NCBI GenBank assembly: GCA_018343915.1 | Contig: JABRWF010000002.1 | Coordinates: 2,108,001 to 2,172,000, forward strand | DNA length: 64,000 nucleotides | DNA from: Agroathelia rolfsii | Lineage: Eukaryota > Basidiomycota > Agaricomycetes > Amylocorticiales > Amylocorticiaceae | Direction: 5' to 3' | In this document: one piece after another, positions 10,752 through 21,785 of the stretch | How positions within the stretch are numbered: the stretch's first letter is position 1 | Layout of the letters: each line of letters starts with the position of its first letter | Program-made: the position numbers and the translations under genes | Notes under the pieces: model-generated | What the model was told of the DNA's origin: nothing | The model's database searches: none | What the model saw: the letters and a program-made list of their open reading frames with translations, nothing else

Positions 10752-11257
10752 AGTCCCTATCTCCCCTCTCCCTCTCTATCCCATAAAATCCTCCCTGCTT
10801 TATACTAAGAGGTAATAGGTGTGCTCCGTACTACCTATTGCTTAGAGGTTGCTCAGTGCTCCTCTATGTATACACTGCATAATACAGGCTTAGGCTTTAT
10901 ACTAGCCACTTGCAGTTGTTGACCACAAAAATCATAGTGCTAAGTGCACCTAAGTAAACAAAGGCTTGCCCTGTGTTTATCAAGGCTAAGAGACCCTGCA
11001 TGCCTATTTGTATACACAAGAAACTTTGCATCTCAATAGTAGACCTTGCTTGAAGACTTTGCAAGTCTAGAGTAAAGCTTAGTGATCAGTGAGCTCAGAG
11101 TTGAGTGAGAATAAAGACAGCGCACAAGGCGTATCTATCCTTGCATCCCAGGCCTTGGGAGTTGTAAAACAGCCATTACAGGCTACCCTGTACCTTACAG
11201 GGGTTAACGTAGGCACTGGTTGAGTTTTAGTGGCAAGAGGCAGGTATGCTCTTGATA

Positions 11258-12773
11258 TATATACTAATCCTTGCATGATTAGATCTGTAAATATTTTGTC
11301 CATCATGGCTTGGAAGGTGGCAGTGGTATTATATAGACCAAATGTTATAACAAGGGGTTCAAACAATCCTTGAGGAGTTATGAATGCTGCTCACTCTTAG
11401 TGTCCATTCTTTATAAGTACATTATTATATCCCTATTGTAAGTCTAATTTGGAAAATATTCTGGTCCTTGAGAGTCCATCAACAATAGAAGAGATGAGTG
11501 GAAGTGGATAAGAATTTTTTATAGTGATATTATTTAGTTTGCAATAATCCACTATAGACCTGAGTTTCCCATTCTTTTTAGGGATAAAGAAAAATGGGGA
11601 GGCATAAGGGCTTTGGGATTTTCTTATATACCCATTAGCTAAATTCTCTTCCAGATATGTATCTAGCTCTTTCAGTTCTGGGATTGATAGTGGGTATACT
11701 TTGGCCCTTTTTATTTTGGCTCCTTCTACTAGTTCAATTTTATGGTCATAGAGTTTACTAGTTGGAAAGTGTTGGGAGTCTATTTCTGAAAAGACTTTGG
11801 TATGTTCTTGGTATTAGGGTGGTAAACCCAGGGTTGTAGCTATTCATGGAGGTGAATCCTCATCTTTTATGATTTTTTCAATTTTTTTTATATTCCTCAT
11901 CTTTTAGCAAATTGTCCATTAGAGTAACATATCCTTTTTTCCAGTTGATAAGGGGGTTCTCTAGTCATAACCAATTGATACCCAAGATTACATCTTTTGT
12001 ACCAATATCTACTACTAAAAAGACCAAACATTGTTGTTCCATACTAATTTGGGTTAAAAGGATTGCATATTCCGAAATGAAGCCTATTGTATTAGGTAAA
12101 TTATCTATATTGTACAGAGGAATTTGTTTTTGTAATTTTAATGTTTTTATTTTATTTTTTTCTATGAATTTTTTATTAATAAATATAGAAGAAGCACCCA
12201 AATCAATCATTACAGATACAAAAATTATCAAAGAATATCCATGGAACATAAGGGGAATCTTTAGGTGTTGTCTATTTACACTATATACAGAGGAAGAAGA
12301 AAGTGAGAAAGAAAAAGAAATAGAGAAAGACAAAATTTTGTTTTGTATATATTGATCAGAAGTATTGGCCTCATACTCTGACCATTCTAAAAACCTAACT
12401 TGTCTTTAAGGGCTGCAATTATTTGACCCTGCTCTTGCAGTATACCAAGCATGTCTTACTGCATCATAGTGGATGAATTTTGGCCATCCACTGCCAATGT
12501 TGGCATTGGTGTTGTTAATAAAGCTGCGGCCACCTTTTAGAATAGGTTATTAGTCTTAATCTTATCTACTTTTGGGCTTCAACAATCCTGTGTGATGTGT
12601 CCCTTCTTTTGATAGTTATAACACATAATGTCATTTTGTTAAAAGGGGTTGTTAAATGTTATAGCAGATTAATTTTGCATTGCAGCTACTTGCAACGGGA
12701 AGGACTGCTGGATAGATCCTGTACTCATAAACAGGTTTTTTGATGGCTTGGGTTTCCCTCCCAAGATGGTAGC
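11258..12773 (-). pseudogene. Gypsy-A2: gag end, protease and start of RT (decayed)
   Basis: An older A-family chromovirus on the minus strand. Reading right to left: the end of gag with zinc knuckle (about 12580-12626), where the second cysteine has become tyrosine; gag ending GGT TTT TAG with the stop at 12387-12389; protease with MIDLGASS (S or T of the catalytic triplet changed to L) at about 12180-12220; then RT from PKKNGKL at about 11570 to TFGLYNTTATFQAMM at about 11300. The protease stretch 11965-12333 is open. Protease lies in the -1 frame relative to gag. Gypsy-A1 cuts RT at 11258 and a C LTR cuts gag at 12774. Confidence 0.87.
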
Positions 12774-13645
12774 TGTCACAACCCTAGTTGTACCATGTCA
12801 TAGTTATTATAGCATTTAGTCATGTTTACCAAGCATACACTCAGGTTTACCAAGCAAATATCTGGAATTACCATGCAGGTGTTAAAGGATTTCTTAGAGA
12901 TTATATCAAGCCATATAAAAGCCATAGCATATTATACTTCATATTACACTAGTTACAAGTCATAGTATATCATAGTAAGCCATAGTTGCTATTTTATCAC
13001 AGCTCAGTTCTAAGCCTTAGGCTTAGAAAGAGGCATACCTGTATTTCCGCTCTCTTACTGCCATTGCTACGCTGGTTGTGACATGTGACATGTCACATCA
13101 CAAAAAGAGCGTAACTTTGCAATCTCTCATCTTTAGACACTATCACAGGTACAAAGGGACTACAGTACATGCTACTGATTACTGGAACAATCAAGGAGAA
13201 TCTTAGGAGTAATACTAGATTATTAGTAAGGATTAGAAGCTAGGAAAGCATACCAAAATAAGAGAATAACAGTATACAAATCATGTATTTAAGTTACTAA
13301 GGTCTAAGAGATGTCCCCTATCTCACAGACCTCTTTTGTAAATTCTATTGTCTTTGCCCTTGCCTAAAGTCCCATCACAAACCACTACTAGCTCTAAGAA
13401 TATTTCCTTGCCTCTGTATTATTTTCCTGCAAGTCTAAGTCATAGTCAAAGCTATTATAAGTCATAGTTCACTATTCCATAGTTAACCTCAGGGTTGGAA
13501 ACCCTGAGAGTATCACTTCCAGCCTTGGATTAGGTTAGAGAAGTAATTAAATCTTACTAACAATTCCATAGGAACTATTCATAGTATTCATATTATTCAT
13601 AGTATTATTCATAGTATTATTGTTTATTGCTATAGACCTGTGACA
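12774..13645 (+). mobile_element. C-family LTR without matching TSD (recombinant)
   Basis: 872 bp from TGTCACAACCC to GACCTGTGACA, a typical C LTR. The flanks disagree: GTAGC on the left is Gypsy-A2 gag, ATGCC on the right is the middle of a D LTR. A single insertion should give the same 5 bp and the same host sequence on both sides. The likely origin is recombination between a C LTR in gag and another C LTR in a D LTR, with loss of what lay between. Confidence 0.8.
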
Positions 13646-14144
13646 ATGCCCAGTGGAGTTAGGCAAAACATTCTTCCCCTGCATTGCTACCCTTCATATT
13701 TCTACTTCCGGCTACACACAGACCCTTCTTAGTAGTATAAAAGAAGCATGTAACTTGTCCTAAAGAGCCCAGCTTTAACCTCTTTGCCTTCAGGCAAGTA
13801 TTAGGTTGTATTTGATAAATAGATTACTAATAACACTTTGTCTTCAGGGTACTACTAACCTAGGCTTAGCCTAAGTCTATCCTAGCTACCAATCCCTTCC
13901 CCTTCCCTTACTAGTTGGTGGTGCAAATCCCCAAGCATGTATGAAACATAAGACAAGAGTAATTATAAGATAATTAAGAGAGTACCTACAAGCCCCTAAT
14001 AGAATAGGGTTTACTCACATGGGAAAATTAGTTCTCTTAGGTACTTTGATTATTTTGCCAAGTGTGCCCCCTTTGATTTGTGCTAAGACAAAGTAGGCAC
14101 ATCAAGCCCAAACATCAACATCAAGTCAAGAAGTACCCTCAATA
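13646..14144 (+). repeat. D-family LTR, right-hand part only
   Basis: Starts inside a D LTR at ATGCCCAGTGGAG. It shows the D promoter (TATAAAA near 13737), the leader CTTTGCCTTCAG at about 13794 followed by GCAAGT, the intron end TTGTCTTCAG at about 13849, and the D tail with GGTGGTGCAAATCC. It fades into a C LTR near 14145. The first half is missing, consistent with the recombination proposed for 12774-13645. Confidence 0.75.
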
Positions 14145-15687
14145 AACATCTCTTAGACCTTAAAGATTTAAATAGATGATGGTATACTATTATTCTCTAC
14201 ATTAGTATGCTCTTCTAGCTTCTAACCCTTACTAAATACTCCAATATAGCTCCCAGAATCCCCCTTGATTGTTTCAGTGATTACTATGATATGTTGTGGT
14301 TCCTATATAACTATGATAGTGCCTAGAAGATAGAAAATGTAAATTTATACTCTTTTTGTCAAGAGCACACCTGCCTCTTACCACCAAAACTCAACTAGCG
14401 CCTACGTTAACCCCTGTAAGGTGCAGAGTAGCCTGTAATGGCTGTTTTACAACTCCTAAGGCCTGGGATACAAGGATGGACATACCTTGTATGCTGTCTT
14501 TGTTCTCACTCAACTTTGAGCTTGCTAATCACCAAGCTTTACTCTAGACTTGCAAAGTCTTCAAGCAAGGTCTACTATTGAGACACAAAGTTTCTTGTGT
14601 ATACAAATAGGCATGCAGGGTCTCTTAGCCTTGATAAATGCAGGGCAAGCCTTTGTTTACTTAGGTGCACTTAGCACTATGATGTTGTGATCAACAACTA
14701 CAAGTAGCTAGCACAAAGCCTGAGCCTATATTATGCAGTGTACATGTAGAGGAGCACTAAGCAACCTCTAAACAATAGGTAGCACGGAGCACACCTATTA
14801 CCTCTTAGCACAAAGTAGGGAGGATTTTTGTGGGGGAGAGAGAAGAAGGGGGGGACAGGCTCTACAAGCCTAGAGGATAGTGACTCTGAAGATAAAGTTT
14901 TATTGTGTTAACTAACTATTTAGATACAAAGCACTACTGTGCTTACCTAAAGATGAAGAGAATAAATCTGGGGTCTTCAGGTAAAACACTACAGGGTTAT
15001 ATACTAATTCTACCTGGTCTGTGCACCTGGTACATGGTCTGTGCACAGAGGTGCTAAGTATGATATAATATTGCACTATAATAAGTCTATGATGGTGTCA
15101 TATTCTAGACCTATGCTCTAGACCTGCTTACATAATAAGTCACATGACTAGTGGTCACATGATGACTAATCACATGACTTTGCTTAGTCATCAGAGTACT
15201 TATGTAATATCTGCTTATGTAATATACATATTATATATCAAAAAATAGAGAAAAATCAGGAAAAAATCAGAAAAATAATGAGAAATCTTAAATAAATTTA
15301 TAGTACATAGATCGACTTGTAACACTTTTGTGTAATATGACATATGATATATCACAACTAACATAACCGTGAAAGGGAGCGGAAACAATGATATACCTTC
15401 TTCTAAGCCTAAGGCTTAGAACTAGGCTATGATCAAATAATAAACTATGGTTTGCTATAATATGCTATAACTTATAAGTAATATACTGTGAGGTATTAAG
15501 TATCATAGCCTCTATACTATGATTTATAGCTTAATAATAATAATATTAAATACCTGAGTAATTCCATGGTTATTCTAAGTATATGCTAAAAGATCATAGA
15601 TATATACTTAGTAAACCTGAATGTATGCTTATTAAATATAAATAAATGCTATAGTATCTATAGCATGGTATAACTATAGTTGTGATA
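14145..15687 (-). mobile_element. C-family LTR, truncated and split by an A LTR
   Basis: Reverse-strand C sequence starting at ACATCTCTTAGACC (the first about 250 bp are missing) and ending TAGTTGTGATA (CA to TA). A complete A LTR sits inside at 14357-15324. The GTGACATGTCAC-type palindrome is present but decayed near 15340-15350. Confidence 0.8.
14357..15324 (-). mobile_element. Solo A-family LTR
   Basis: 968 bp, plus strand TGTCAAGAGCAC to ACTTGTAACA, TSD CTTTT at 14352-14356 and 15325-15329, inside a C LTR. It keeps the leader intron (about 14880-14945 in reverse) and the A-family left-end block TTAAATAAATTTATAGT. Confidence 0.93.
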
Positions 15688-16064
15688 GCTAGGGTGAGTA
15701 AGTAGATGTTCTAATAATATTGGGGCAGTGCTTTCTGGCTAAGTCCAATAAGCAACCAATTGAATAATAAGTCTAGTACTCCTTAGTAATTGCACAGTAA
15801 TTGGAACAACTGCTAGTTTCTAAGTCTAGACCTTTTAATAAAGAGGAATAGGTCTAGACTCTACCTTTCTAATATACTCTTGTCACAAACGCTCCTATCA
15901 TATAGGGCTAATACAGCCAGTCATGATATTCCAAGATGTTGCCTGCAAGGTATTTCCTTTCTAACTTATTGTAGAAAATAGTAAAAATACAAGAAAAATA
16001 CAAGAGTATTCAGAAAGAAAAGGCAAAAATTACTATTCCTATATTAGCTTATAATACTAGGGAT
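15688..16064 (-). repeat. H-family LTR fragment
   Basis: Aligns with the H LTR pieces at 23398-23646 and 61410-61802 (shared blocks GGGCAGTGCTTTCT, CTCCTTAGTAATTGCAC, GTTGCCTGCAAGG). It ends near AGCTTATAATA. The promoter-side half is missing where the C LTR ends at 15687. H is the LTR family of the chromovirus at 61803-63631. Confidence 0.7.
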
Positions 16065-16382
16065 ATTCCAGAGGAAATCTCCTTAGAAAGGGGGTAATGT
16101 CATGAGATGGACTTTTAAGGACTATTTTTACCAATTTTTCAACTAGTTTCTTGTATTATTTAGACTATTATTTCTTTTGTTATTCAATTTTCTTTCTTTT
16201 CCCTATGAAAATTACCACTTTAGGGTATGGACTATGGGCAGTGCTGTGATTACATAATTGGCCTTCATGTATTCCAAGCTGCATGTCACAGGAGTAATTT
16301 TAGGGCTATACATACTTCTATTTCATTATTATGTACAGCCTAGGAGTATAACCTCCTTCCCTAGTCAATTCCTAATAGTTAC

Positions 16383-16753
16383 TGCTGCAACTACACAGAA
16401 CACCCTAGCGGCTGTGCCAAAGATGCAACAAAATAAATTGGAGCAGAGCTCCAATATAAAGTAGGAGTTTAAATATATATATATATATATATACCAACTT
16501 AGTAATAAAATATAATGATAACAGTTTTTATCTTGAACTAATACTACCACACTTGCACCCACTCACATATATAAACCCTCATACTTATTACTCTCTACCC
16601 AATGTAAGTCTAATATATATAAGATATATAAGTAGTATTAGTAGTGTGTAGTATATAAGTACAATAGTGGTAGTATACACATGTAAAGTAGTGTGTAGTA
16701 TAGTAGTAGCTAGATGCACATGCTGCTAGCCTTTGGGCTAGTGCTGTTCATTA
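16383..16753 (+). repeat. Copia-1 5' LTR
   Basis: 371 bp, matching the 3' LTR at 44295-44659. Both contain GATGCAACAAAA, an AT-dinucleotide run (about 16470-16492) and GCCTTTGGGCTAGTG or its decayed form. It ends TTCATTA (CA decayed to TA). Confidence 0.88.
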
Positions 16754-16768
16754 GATTATGAGCCCTAC
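16754..16768 (+). other. Copia-1 primer-binding site, tRNA-Met anticodon half
   Basis: GATTATGAGCCCTAC directly follows the 5' LTR. Apart from two G/A differences it is the GGTTATGAGCCCTGC site of Copia-2, complementary to an anticodon loop carrying CAT. Adjacency to the LTR and recurrence in an unrelated copia family support the call. Confidence 0.65.
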
Positions 16769-16951
16769 TATATAGGATGTGCAACCTTATGCCTCTTAGG
16801 CAGCAGGGTCTAAACTCCTGCATATATAGTCTAGGTGGCTATGCTTCTTAGTATACTACTTAGGTGGTTCTATATTTTAATTCTATTTGTGTGATTCTTT
16901 TGTGTATACTAAGGCTAACCAAATATTGTGCTTTTTATAGAACATATCCAA

Positions 16952-18098
16952 AATGTCCTCTGGCACCTCTTCCCTCCTCTCTACTATGCCTATACTTGCT
17001 AGTGCCAGCAACTACCTCAACTAGTCCAAGAAGATACAGATGTATCTTTAAGCTACAGGCAACTAGATCTATGTTATAGGTGGAGATTTTGCACCCTCTC
17101 CACTCATCAAAGTGGAAAACAAGATGGATGCTAACTAAGTAGCATGGATGAAGAAGTAGAAGGTTGAGAATAAGGATTGGCTTATTACCAATTCTTCTGC
17201 TATTGGCTATATCAAGGTCAAACTTACACCATCACTGGTGAATGAGTGCAAAAACCTTGGGCATACCTACCTTGTATAGGTGTACCTAAAAGCCAAGTTT
17301 GGTTGACCAGGTCCAATCCTGATCTTCCAACTCTGGAAATACATGGCCTGCTTTGCCATCAACCTAAACAAGAACATCATAGTCCAAGTTCAGGAATTAG
17401 CTGACCTAATTGGTCAAATCAATGCTTAAGGAGTCAATATGCCTAACTTTGTAAAGGGCATATAGCTTATTAATGTCCTGCTATAGAGCCTGGACTCTGT
17501 AAAAGAAATCATTCTGGCAGGGATTAAGAAGCACTTGGACATTATATTTGAGAAGATCTAGGACAAGCTCTAAATGTGCTCTAAAATCCAGATGACATCT
17601 AGAGTAGGTAAGTCACAGGAAAAGGCCCAAAAGGCTAGTGCGGTGCAGAAAAAGGGGAAGGACCCTAAATTCAGCCAGCAAACTGATTAGTAGCAGCAGC
17701 CCTAAAAGTAGCAGCAGCAGAAAGGTGATGACAAGAAGAAGAACTGTTGTAGTAAGATAGGCAAGGGTAAGCCCCAAGCCAAAGTAGCCAATAATTGGTT
17801 GGACTTTGAAACTGGCAACTTTACCAACATTATCATACTAGATGGTCCCCCCATACTTACTATACCTACCAGTACCTCTATCATAAGCTTCTTGGCTGCC
17901 AGACCAAGCACTTGGACCTAGTTCTTTGGAACACCAGCCTACCTATACTATACAGGTAGCCCCTTCTTTGCCAGCATCTAGAACACTATCTCCAGTCTCT
18001 ACTCTAAGAAGAAGGGCATTTTTATTTAAAAGGTCATTGATATTGAGATGGCCAAGTGTGACAAGTGAGTAAGATTGCTCATTGAGATTTTGAAAGAG
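16952..18098 (+). pseudogene. Copia-1 gag (decayed)
   Basis: Begins at the ATG at 16952 (MSSGTSSLLS) and runs with many stops to the Gypsy-A4 insertion. Readable parts: LGHTYLV.VYLKAKFG (about 17257-17305), the type of block seen in copia gag UBN2 domains; a Lys/Gln-rich region (about 17590-17740); and a CC-containing stretch near 17745 where a zinc knuckle is expected but not intact. NWLDFETGNFTNII (about 17791-17832) may start the protease linker. Stops are TAG/TAA where CAG, CAA or TGG would fit. Confidence 0.72.
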
Positions 18099-18243
18099 TA
18101 CCAAGAGTATACCTGTCTCTTATCACCAAAACTCAACCAGTACCTATGTAAACCTCTGTAAGGTACAAGGTAGCTAGTAATGGCTGTTTTACAACTCCCA
18201 AGGCCTAGGAAGTGCAGGTGTACATGCCTTGCGCCCTGTCTTA
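18099..18243 (-). repeat. Gypsy-A4 3' LTR remnant
   Basis: A-family LTR end in reverse (CAAGAGTATACCTG, AAAACTCAACCAG, GGCTGTTTTACAACTCCC). It stops at CTGTCTTA where a D LTR begins, and the rest of this LTR is gone. Confidence 0.8.
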
Positions 18244-18366
18244 TGTCATGAGTTGGACTTGTAGGAATAATTTTTGGCAATTTTTTGGTTATTTTCTTGT
18301 AATATTTGGACTAGTATTTCTTTTGTTATTGTATTTTCTTCCATTTCCTTATTAAAATTACCCTTT
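18244..18366 (+). repeat. D-family LTR, first 123 bp
   Basis: TGTCATGAGTTGGACTTG onward, matching D starts at 53799 and 23647 (TTTTTGG, ATTTGGACTAGTATTTC, AAATTACCCTTTT). It is cut by the B LTR at 18367, and D does not resume on the far side. Confidence 0.82.
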
Positions 18367-19289
18367 TGTTATGAGATGGCAGATATGCTATTGTAGGATG
18401 GCTGACATATTTTCTGTGTAAATAGATATGTTTCTATAGGTTGGCAGTATGCCTCTAATTTTTCCTTATTTTTCCCTATTTTTCTTATGTTTTTATCTTT
18501 TGATCTGAGTATATAGGATATACTTCTTTATTTTCTAGTTTCTTGTTGTATTGTTTACATGGTACTATATTACATTTAGATATGATTCTAGATCTTTTGA
18601 TATATATCATTAATTTCCTTCTTTAATCATTGATGCTTCTTTCATCTTTGATCTTTTCTCATACTATACTTCTGTTCTAACTCTATTGATTCTTTTCCTT
18701 TCCTTTCTTCTATTTCCCTTGATGTGGAGTTAAGGACTATTCTTAGAATACTTGTAACTAGTATATAAAGGCCTGCCTTTAGGGCTTTTGCAATCCAGCT
18801 TGACCACTTTGTCTTTATCTCTACCCTTATTACTTGTCTGCCTTAGTGCTTTGCTCTGTGCTTAGTACTCTGTCTTAGTTTCTTTGGGCTTTTTCTCTTG
18901 TAGCTACCTATATGAGCTTGTAAGAGGAGTGTGCTAGTCAGCAACCTATATGAGCTATGCTATGCCTTATCCCTTAGTGATGCTCACTCACACTTATCCC
19001 CACTCTCTCTTTTGTATGTTTTATCACTCTTCCCACCATCATAATACACCTGGACCCCAAGGTTAAGGGGATATAAACAAGTCCCATCTAGTTAAGGGAC
19101 TATAAAGATGCTAGATTGTTGAGTATTGCTTGGGAAAGTAACCTTACTTATGGGAGACCTTGTATTTAGGTCTTAAAACATAGATAGTATCTCCCAGCTA
19201 GGGGAGGATAAAGATATTAGTATAGTTCCTTTGCTAGCCTTCCAGGCTAGTCTGGTTAGGTTTGGCTAAGTTATAAGGATATTATGATA
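18367..19289 (+). mobile_element. B-family LTR without matching TSD (recombination joint)
   Basis: 923 bp, TGTTATGAGATGG to TTATGATA (CA to TA). Flanks differ: CCTTT of a D LTR on the left, ATAAG of an H LTR on the right. A promoter pattern is visible: TATATAAAGG at about 18763 and AGCTTGACC 35 nt on. The hexamer expansion seen in the other B copies is nearly absent (one CTTTGTC). Best read as the product of recombination between two B LTRs, one in D and one in H, which removed Gypsy-A4 pol. Confidence 0.82.
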
Positions 19290-19648
19290 ATAAGGGCATT
19301 GCGTATGATTACAAAAACCCTATTCATTTAGGTTAAAGTAGTAATAAGTCCTTACAGATATTTGTAGACTATAGAGGGCTAAACTGCCTCACTAAGTAAG
19401 AAATATGATTAAGACTATTAGATGCAAAGGAAGTATATGGAAAGACATCTAGTTTAGAGTACCAACCACAACCCTAGTATAGTAGTAATAAAAAGGGTAC
19501 TATTACAAAAGTAGAAAAACAGGAGCATATAGGTATCTGACTTAAGACTAGCCTAGTAATACAACATAAAAAGGGACCTACAGTCTATCCTCTACACCTT
19601 ACAGGAGGTTGTTGTTTGTTGGTTATATTAAGAGTACAAGCCTTAACA
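19290..19648 (+). repeat. H-family LTR, 3' part, with RT-like motif
   Basis: The U5-side end of an H LTR in sense orientation, ending AGTACAAGCCTTAACA. The same segment occurs reversed at 48584-48887. Frame 3 of the segment reads IFVDYRGLN around 19347-19376, which looks like the gypsy RT block; what follows (LTK, stop) does not continue as RT. Confidence 0.7.
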
Positions 19649-19977
19649 ATTTGGTCTAACCCTGTCTACTTTAGGGCTTTGACAATCCTATGCAATGTGC
19701 CCTTTTTTCTAACAATTATAGCAAACAATGTCATTACATTAAAAAGGGTTATTTGATGTTGTAGCAGTTTGATTTTGCATTGCAGCTACTTACAACAGAG
19801 AGGTTTACTAGTTGGAACCTACACTCAAAAATGGGTTTTTTGATGACTTGAGTTTCCCTCCCAAGATCATTGCAGAGATATCTATAGTGTCAGGGTCACT
19901 ATACTGGAGGTCAAGCTAAGGGTTATTATTGTACCAGTACCTACGGCTAGACAACATTTCTTTTTTCATGAGGTTAA
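19649..19977 (-). pseudogene. Gypsy-A4 gag, C-terminal part with zinc knuckle
   Basis: Reverse of ATTTGGTCTAACCC onward. The minus strand reads VCYNC, then stop, KKGHIA, stop, DC (about 19685-19735), a CCHC zinc knuckle with two codons turned to stops but both first cysteines kept. It matches the gag of Gypsy-A3 (54640-54790). The H insertion cuts it at 19978 and it resumes at 26446 (TSD GTTAA/GTCAA). Confidence 0.8.
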
Positions 19978-20049
19978 TATCAAGGCTTGCACTCTTGATA
20001 TATCTAATAAACACTAACCTTCTATAAGGTATAGAGGATGGGCTATAAG

Positions 20050-21785
20050 TGTCAAGAGTACACCTAACTCTTGTCACCAAAACTCAACTAAAGCTCACAG
20101 TAACCCCTCTAAGGTACAGGGTAGATAGTAAGGCCTGTTTTATACTTCCCAGAGCTTGGGATATAGAGGTATACACTCCTCTATGCCCTATTTCTACTAT
20201 CACACAAACCCAAGCTCTTCTATCACCAAGCTTTACTCTAAGTGTAAATACTTTCAAGCAAGGTCTATAGTCAAGTTACAAGTTATCTTGTATATACAGA
20301 TAGGGGTTGAGGTATCTTAACCCTGGCTAACTAGGCATAAAGCTTTATTGGGGCAAGTGCACTAAGCACAATGATGTTTGTATTGTTATAATTGCAAATA
20401 GTTACCACAAGGGCTGGACCTATCTTATGCATACATACAAGGGTAGCACTAAGCCAACCCTTACTACAAGTAGCACTGAGTACACTTGTAACCCTCTGGC
20501 ACAGAGTCTAAGGGATTTTGTTATGGGGGAGAGGGGAGATAGGGACTCTAAAGACAAAGTTTTTATTATATTAGTTAATTGTCTAATACAAAGCACTATT
20601 GTGCTTACCTAAAGATGAAGATAATGAATCTGAGGTCTTCTGTCAAGGGTTCACCCTCTTGACCTTATTACAAAGAACCGTAAGGACAAGTTTTCCCAGA
20701 CTACGAAAACCTTTATCTATTGAGGTCTTCGTAACGGTACTCTTGGCTTGTTCTTACACGTGATCACTCTTAATTACTTGTAGTCTACTCTTACGGTTTC
20801 ACACCGGTATTCCTTATGTTAATACTAAGGGGCTTCGCGCCTTACTTAGTAGAGAGAGAGAGAGAGATGAAGGGGAAGCGATGGTCTTGGCTAGGCCAAG
20901 GGAAATATGAACCCTGAAGGCGAAGATTTAATTAGTTTACTGGGAATACAGAACTGGGTTGTTACTTACCTGAAGGCAAAGAGAACAAAGCTAAGCCTCC
21001 AGGTAAGAACTACATGCACTATTTATATGTTTTCTGAATGGTCCGTGCTGTGCTAGCGAGGCTATGCCACAGTGGAGTTAGAAGACTTAAAATATCACAT
21101 GCGGGGGAGAACGTTTACCCTAGCTCCGACGGGCAACCGTTCGGAATGCCGTGGAACGGAGCAGAACCGGTATCTGCTAGGAATTGTTCAGTGGATGGAA
21201 TGTTCTAGTATTCCAGGCTTGTGCGTCTGATGGTTGAATGTAGAAAACGCGCACAGCCTCGTTACCTAATCCTGTAGCGCAGCACTTAGACACATGAGGG
21301 CCAATCATGGGCTCTGCATTGCCTACAGTCTACGCCCTTAGGGGGTAAAAAGGAAAAATAAAGAAATAAGAAAAGAATTTGTAGTCCAAATAATACAGAA
21401 GAAATGCCAAAAAATTCCAACTCATGACATCTTCAGGTAGAGGTACTACAGGGTTATATACTATTTCTACCTAGTCTGTATACTAGTACATGGTTTGTGT
21501 ACTGGTACATAGTCTATACATAGAGGTGCTAAGTATGATATAATATTGCACCATAATGAGTCTATGATGGTATTGTAGTTTAGACTTGTTACATAATAAG
21601 TCACATGACTAGTGGTCACATGATGGCCAGTCACATGATAACTGATCACATGACTTTGCTTAGTCATTAAAGTACTTATATAATGTACATATTATACACC
21701 AAAAAATAGAGAAAAATTGGAGAAAAATCAGAAAAATAATGAAAAATCTTAAATAAATTTATAATATAACAAGCAACTTATAACA
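20050..21785 (-). mobile_element. Solo A-family LTR, split by a young D LTR
   Basis: TGTCAAGAGTACACC to ACTTATAACA, TSD ATAAG at 20045-20049 and 21786-21790. A D LTR (20641-21429) sits in its leader just beside the CTTCAG of the splice junction. Without D it is about 940 bp. Confidence 0.92.
20641..21429 (-). mobile_element. Young D-family solo LTR, CpG-rich and little decayed
   Basis: 789 bp, plus strand TGTCAAGGGTTC to CAACTCATGACA, TSD TCTTC at 20636-20640 and 21430-21434. Unlike every other D copy here it is full of CpG (GTTTCACACCGG, CTCCGACGGGC, AAAACGCGCAC). A GA run lies at 20850-20867. Its leader intron, reversed, has GTAAGT as 5' splice site where older D copies have GCAAGT. It is probably among the latest insertions in the window. 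Confidence 0.92.

Larger units (their letters stand above)
1..11257 (+). mobile_element. Gypsy-A1: Ty3/gypsy chromovirus, 5' end outside the window, heavily interrupted
   Basis: A gypsy element read left to right: reverse transcriptase (1-1012), RNase H and integrase N-terminal part (1896-2910), integrase core (7507-8080), integrase C-terminal part plus chromodomain (8922-9337), then a purine-rich tract and the 3' LTR (9344-11257). The order RT, RNase H, integrase, chromodomain is that of Ty3/gypsy chromoviruses. It is broken by a solo A LTR (1013-1890), Copia-2a (2911-7501), a C LTR (8081-8916) and a B LTR inside the 3' LTR (9617-10563). Right of the 3' LTR lies gypsy RT on the opposite strand, so this element landed in Gypsy-A2. 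Its gag, protease and 5' LTR must lie left of the window. Confidence 0.9.
9344..11257 (+). repeat. Gypsy-A1 3' LTR, split by a B LTR
   Basis: Begins TGTTACAAGAC right after the purine tract and ends GCTCTTGATA (CA decayed to TA). Without the nested B LTR (9617-10563) it is about 960 bp. It keeps the A promoter and leader: TATATAA at 10633, predicted start at 10668, and an intron at 10691-10751. Right of it begins minus-strand RT of Gypsy-A2. Confidence 0.88.

Noticed and set aside
11912..12355. 147-codon plus-strand frame
   Set aside because: Antisense of the Gypsy-A2 protease region, which is itself clear by its MID-GAS motif.
17702..17911. 69-codon minus-strand frame
   Set aside because: Antisense of the Copia-1 gag with a Lys/Gln-rich stretch.
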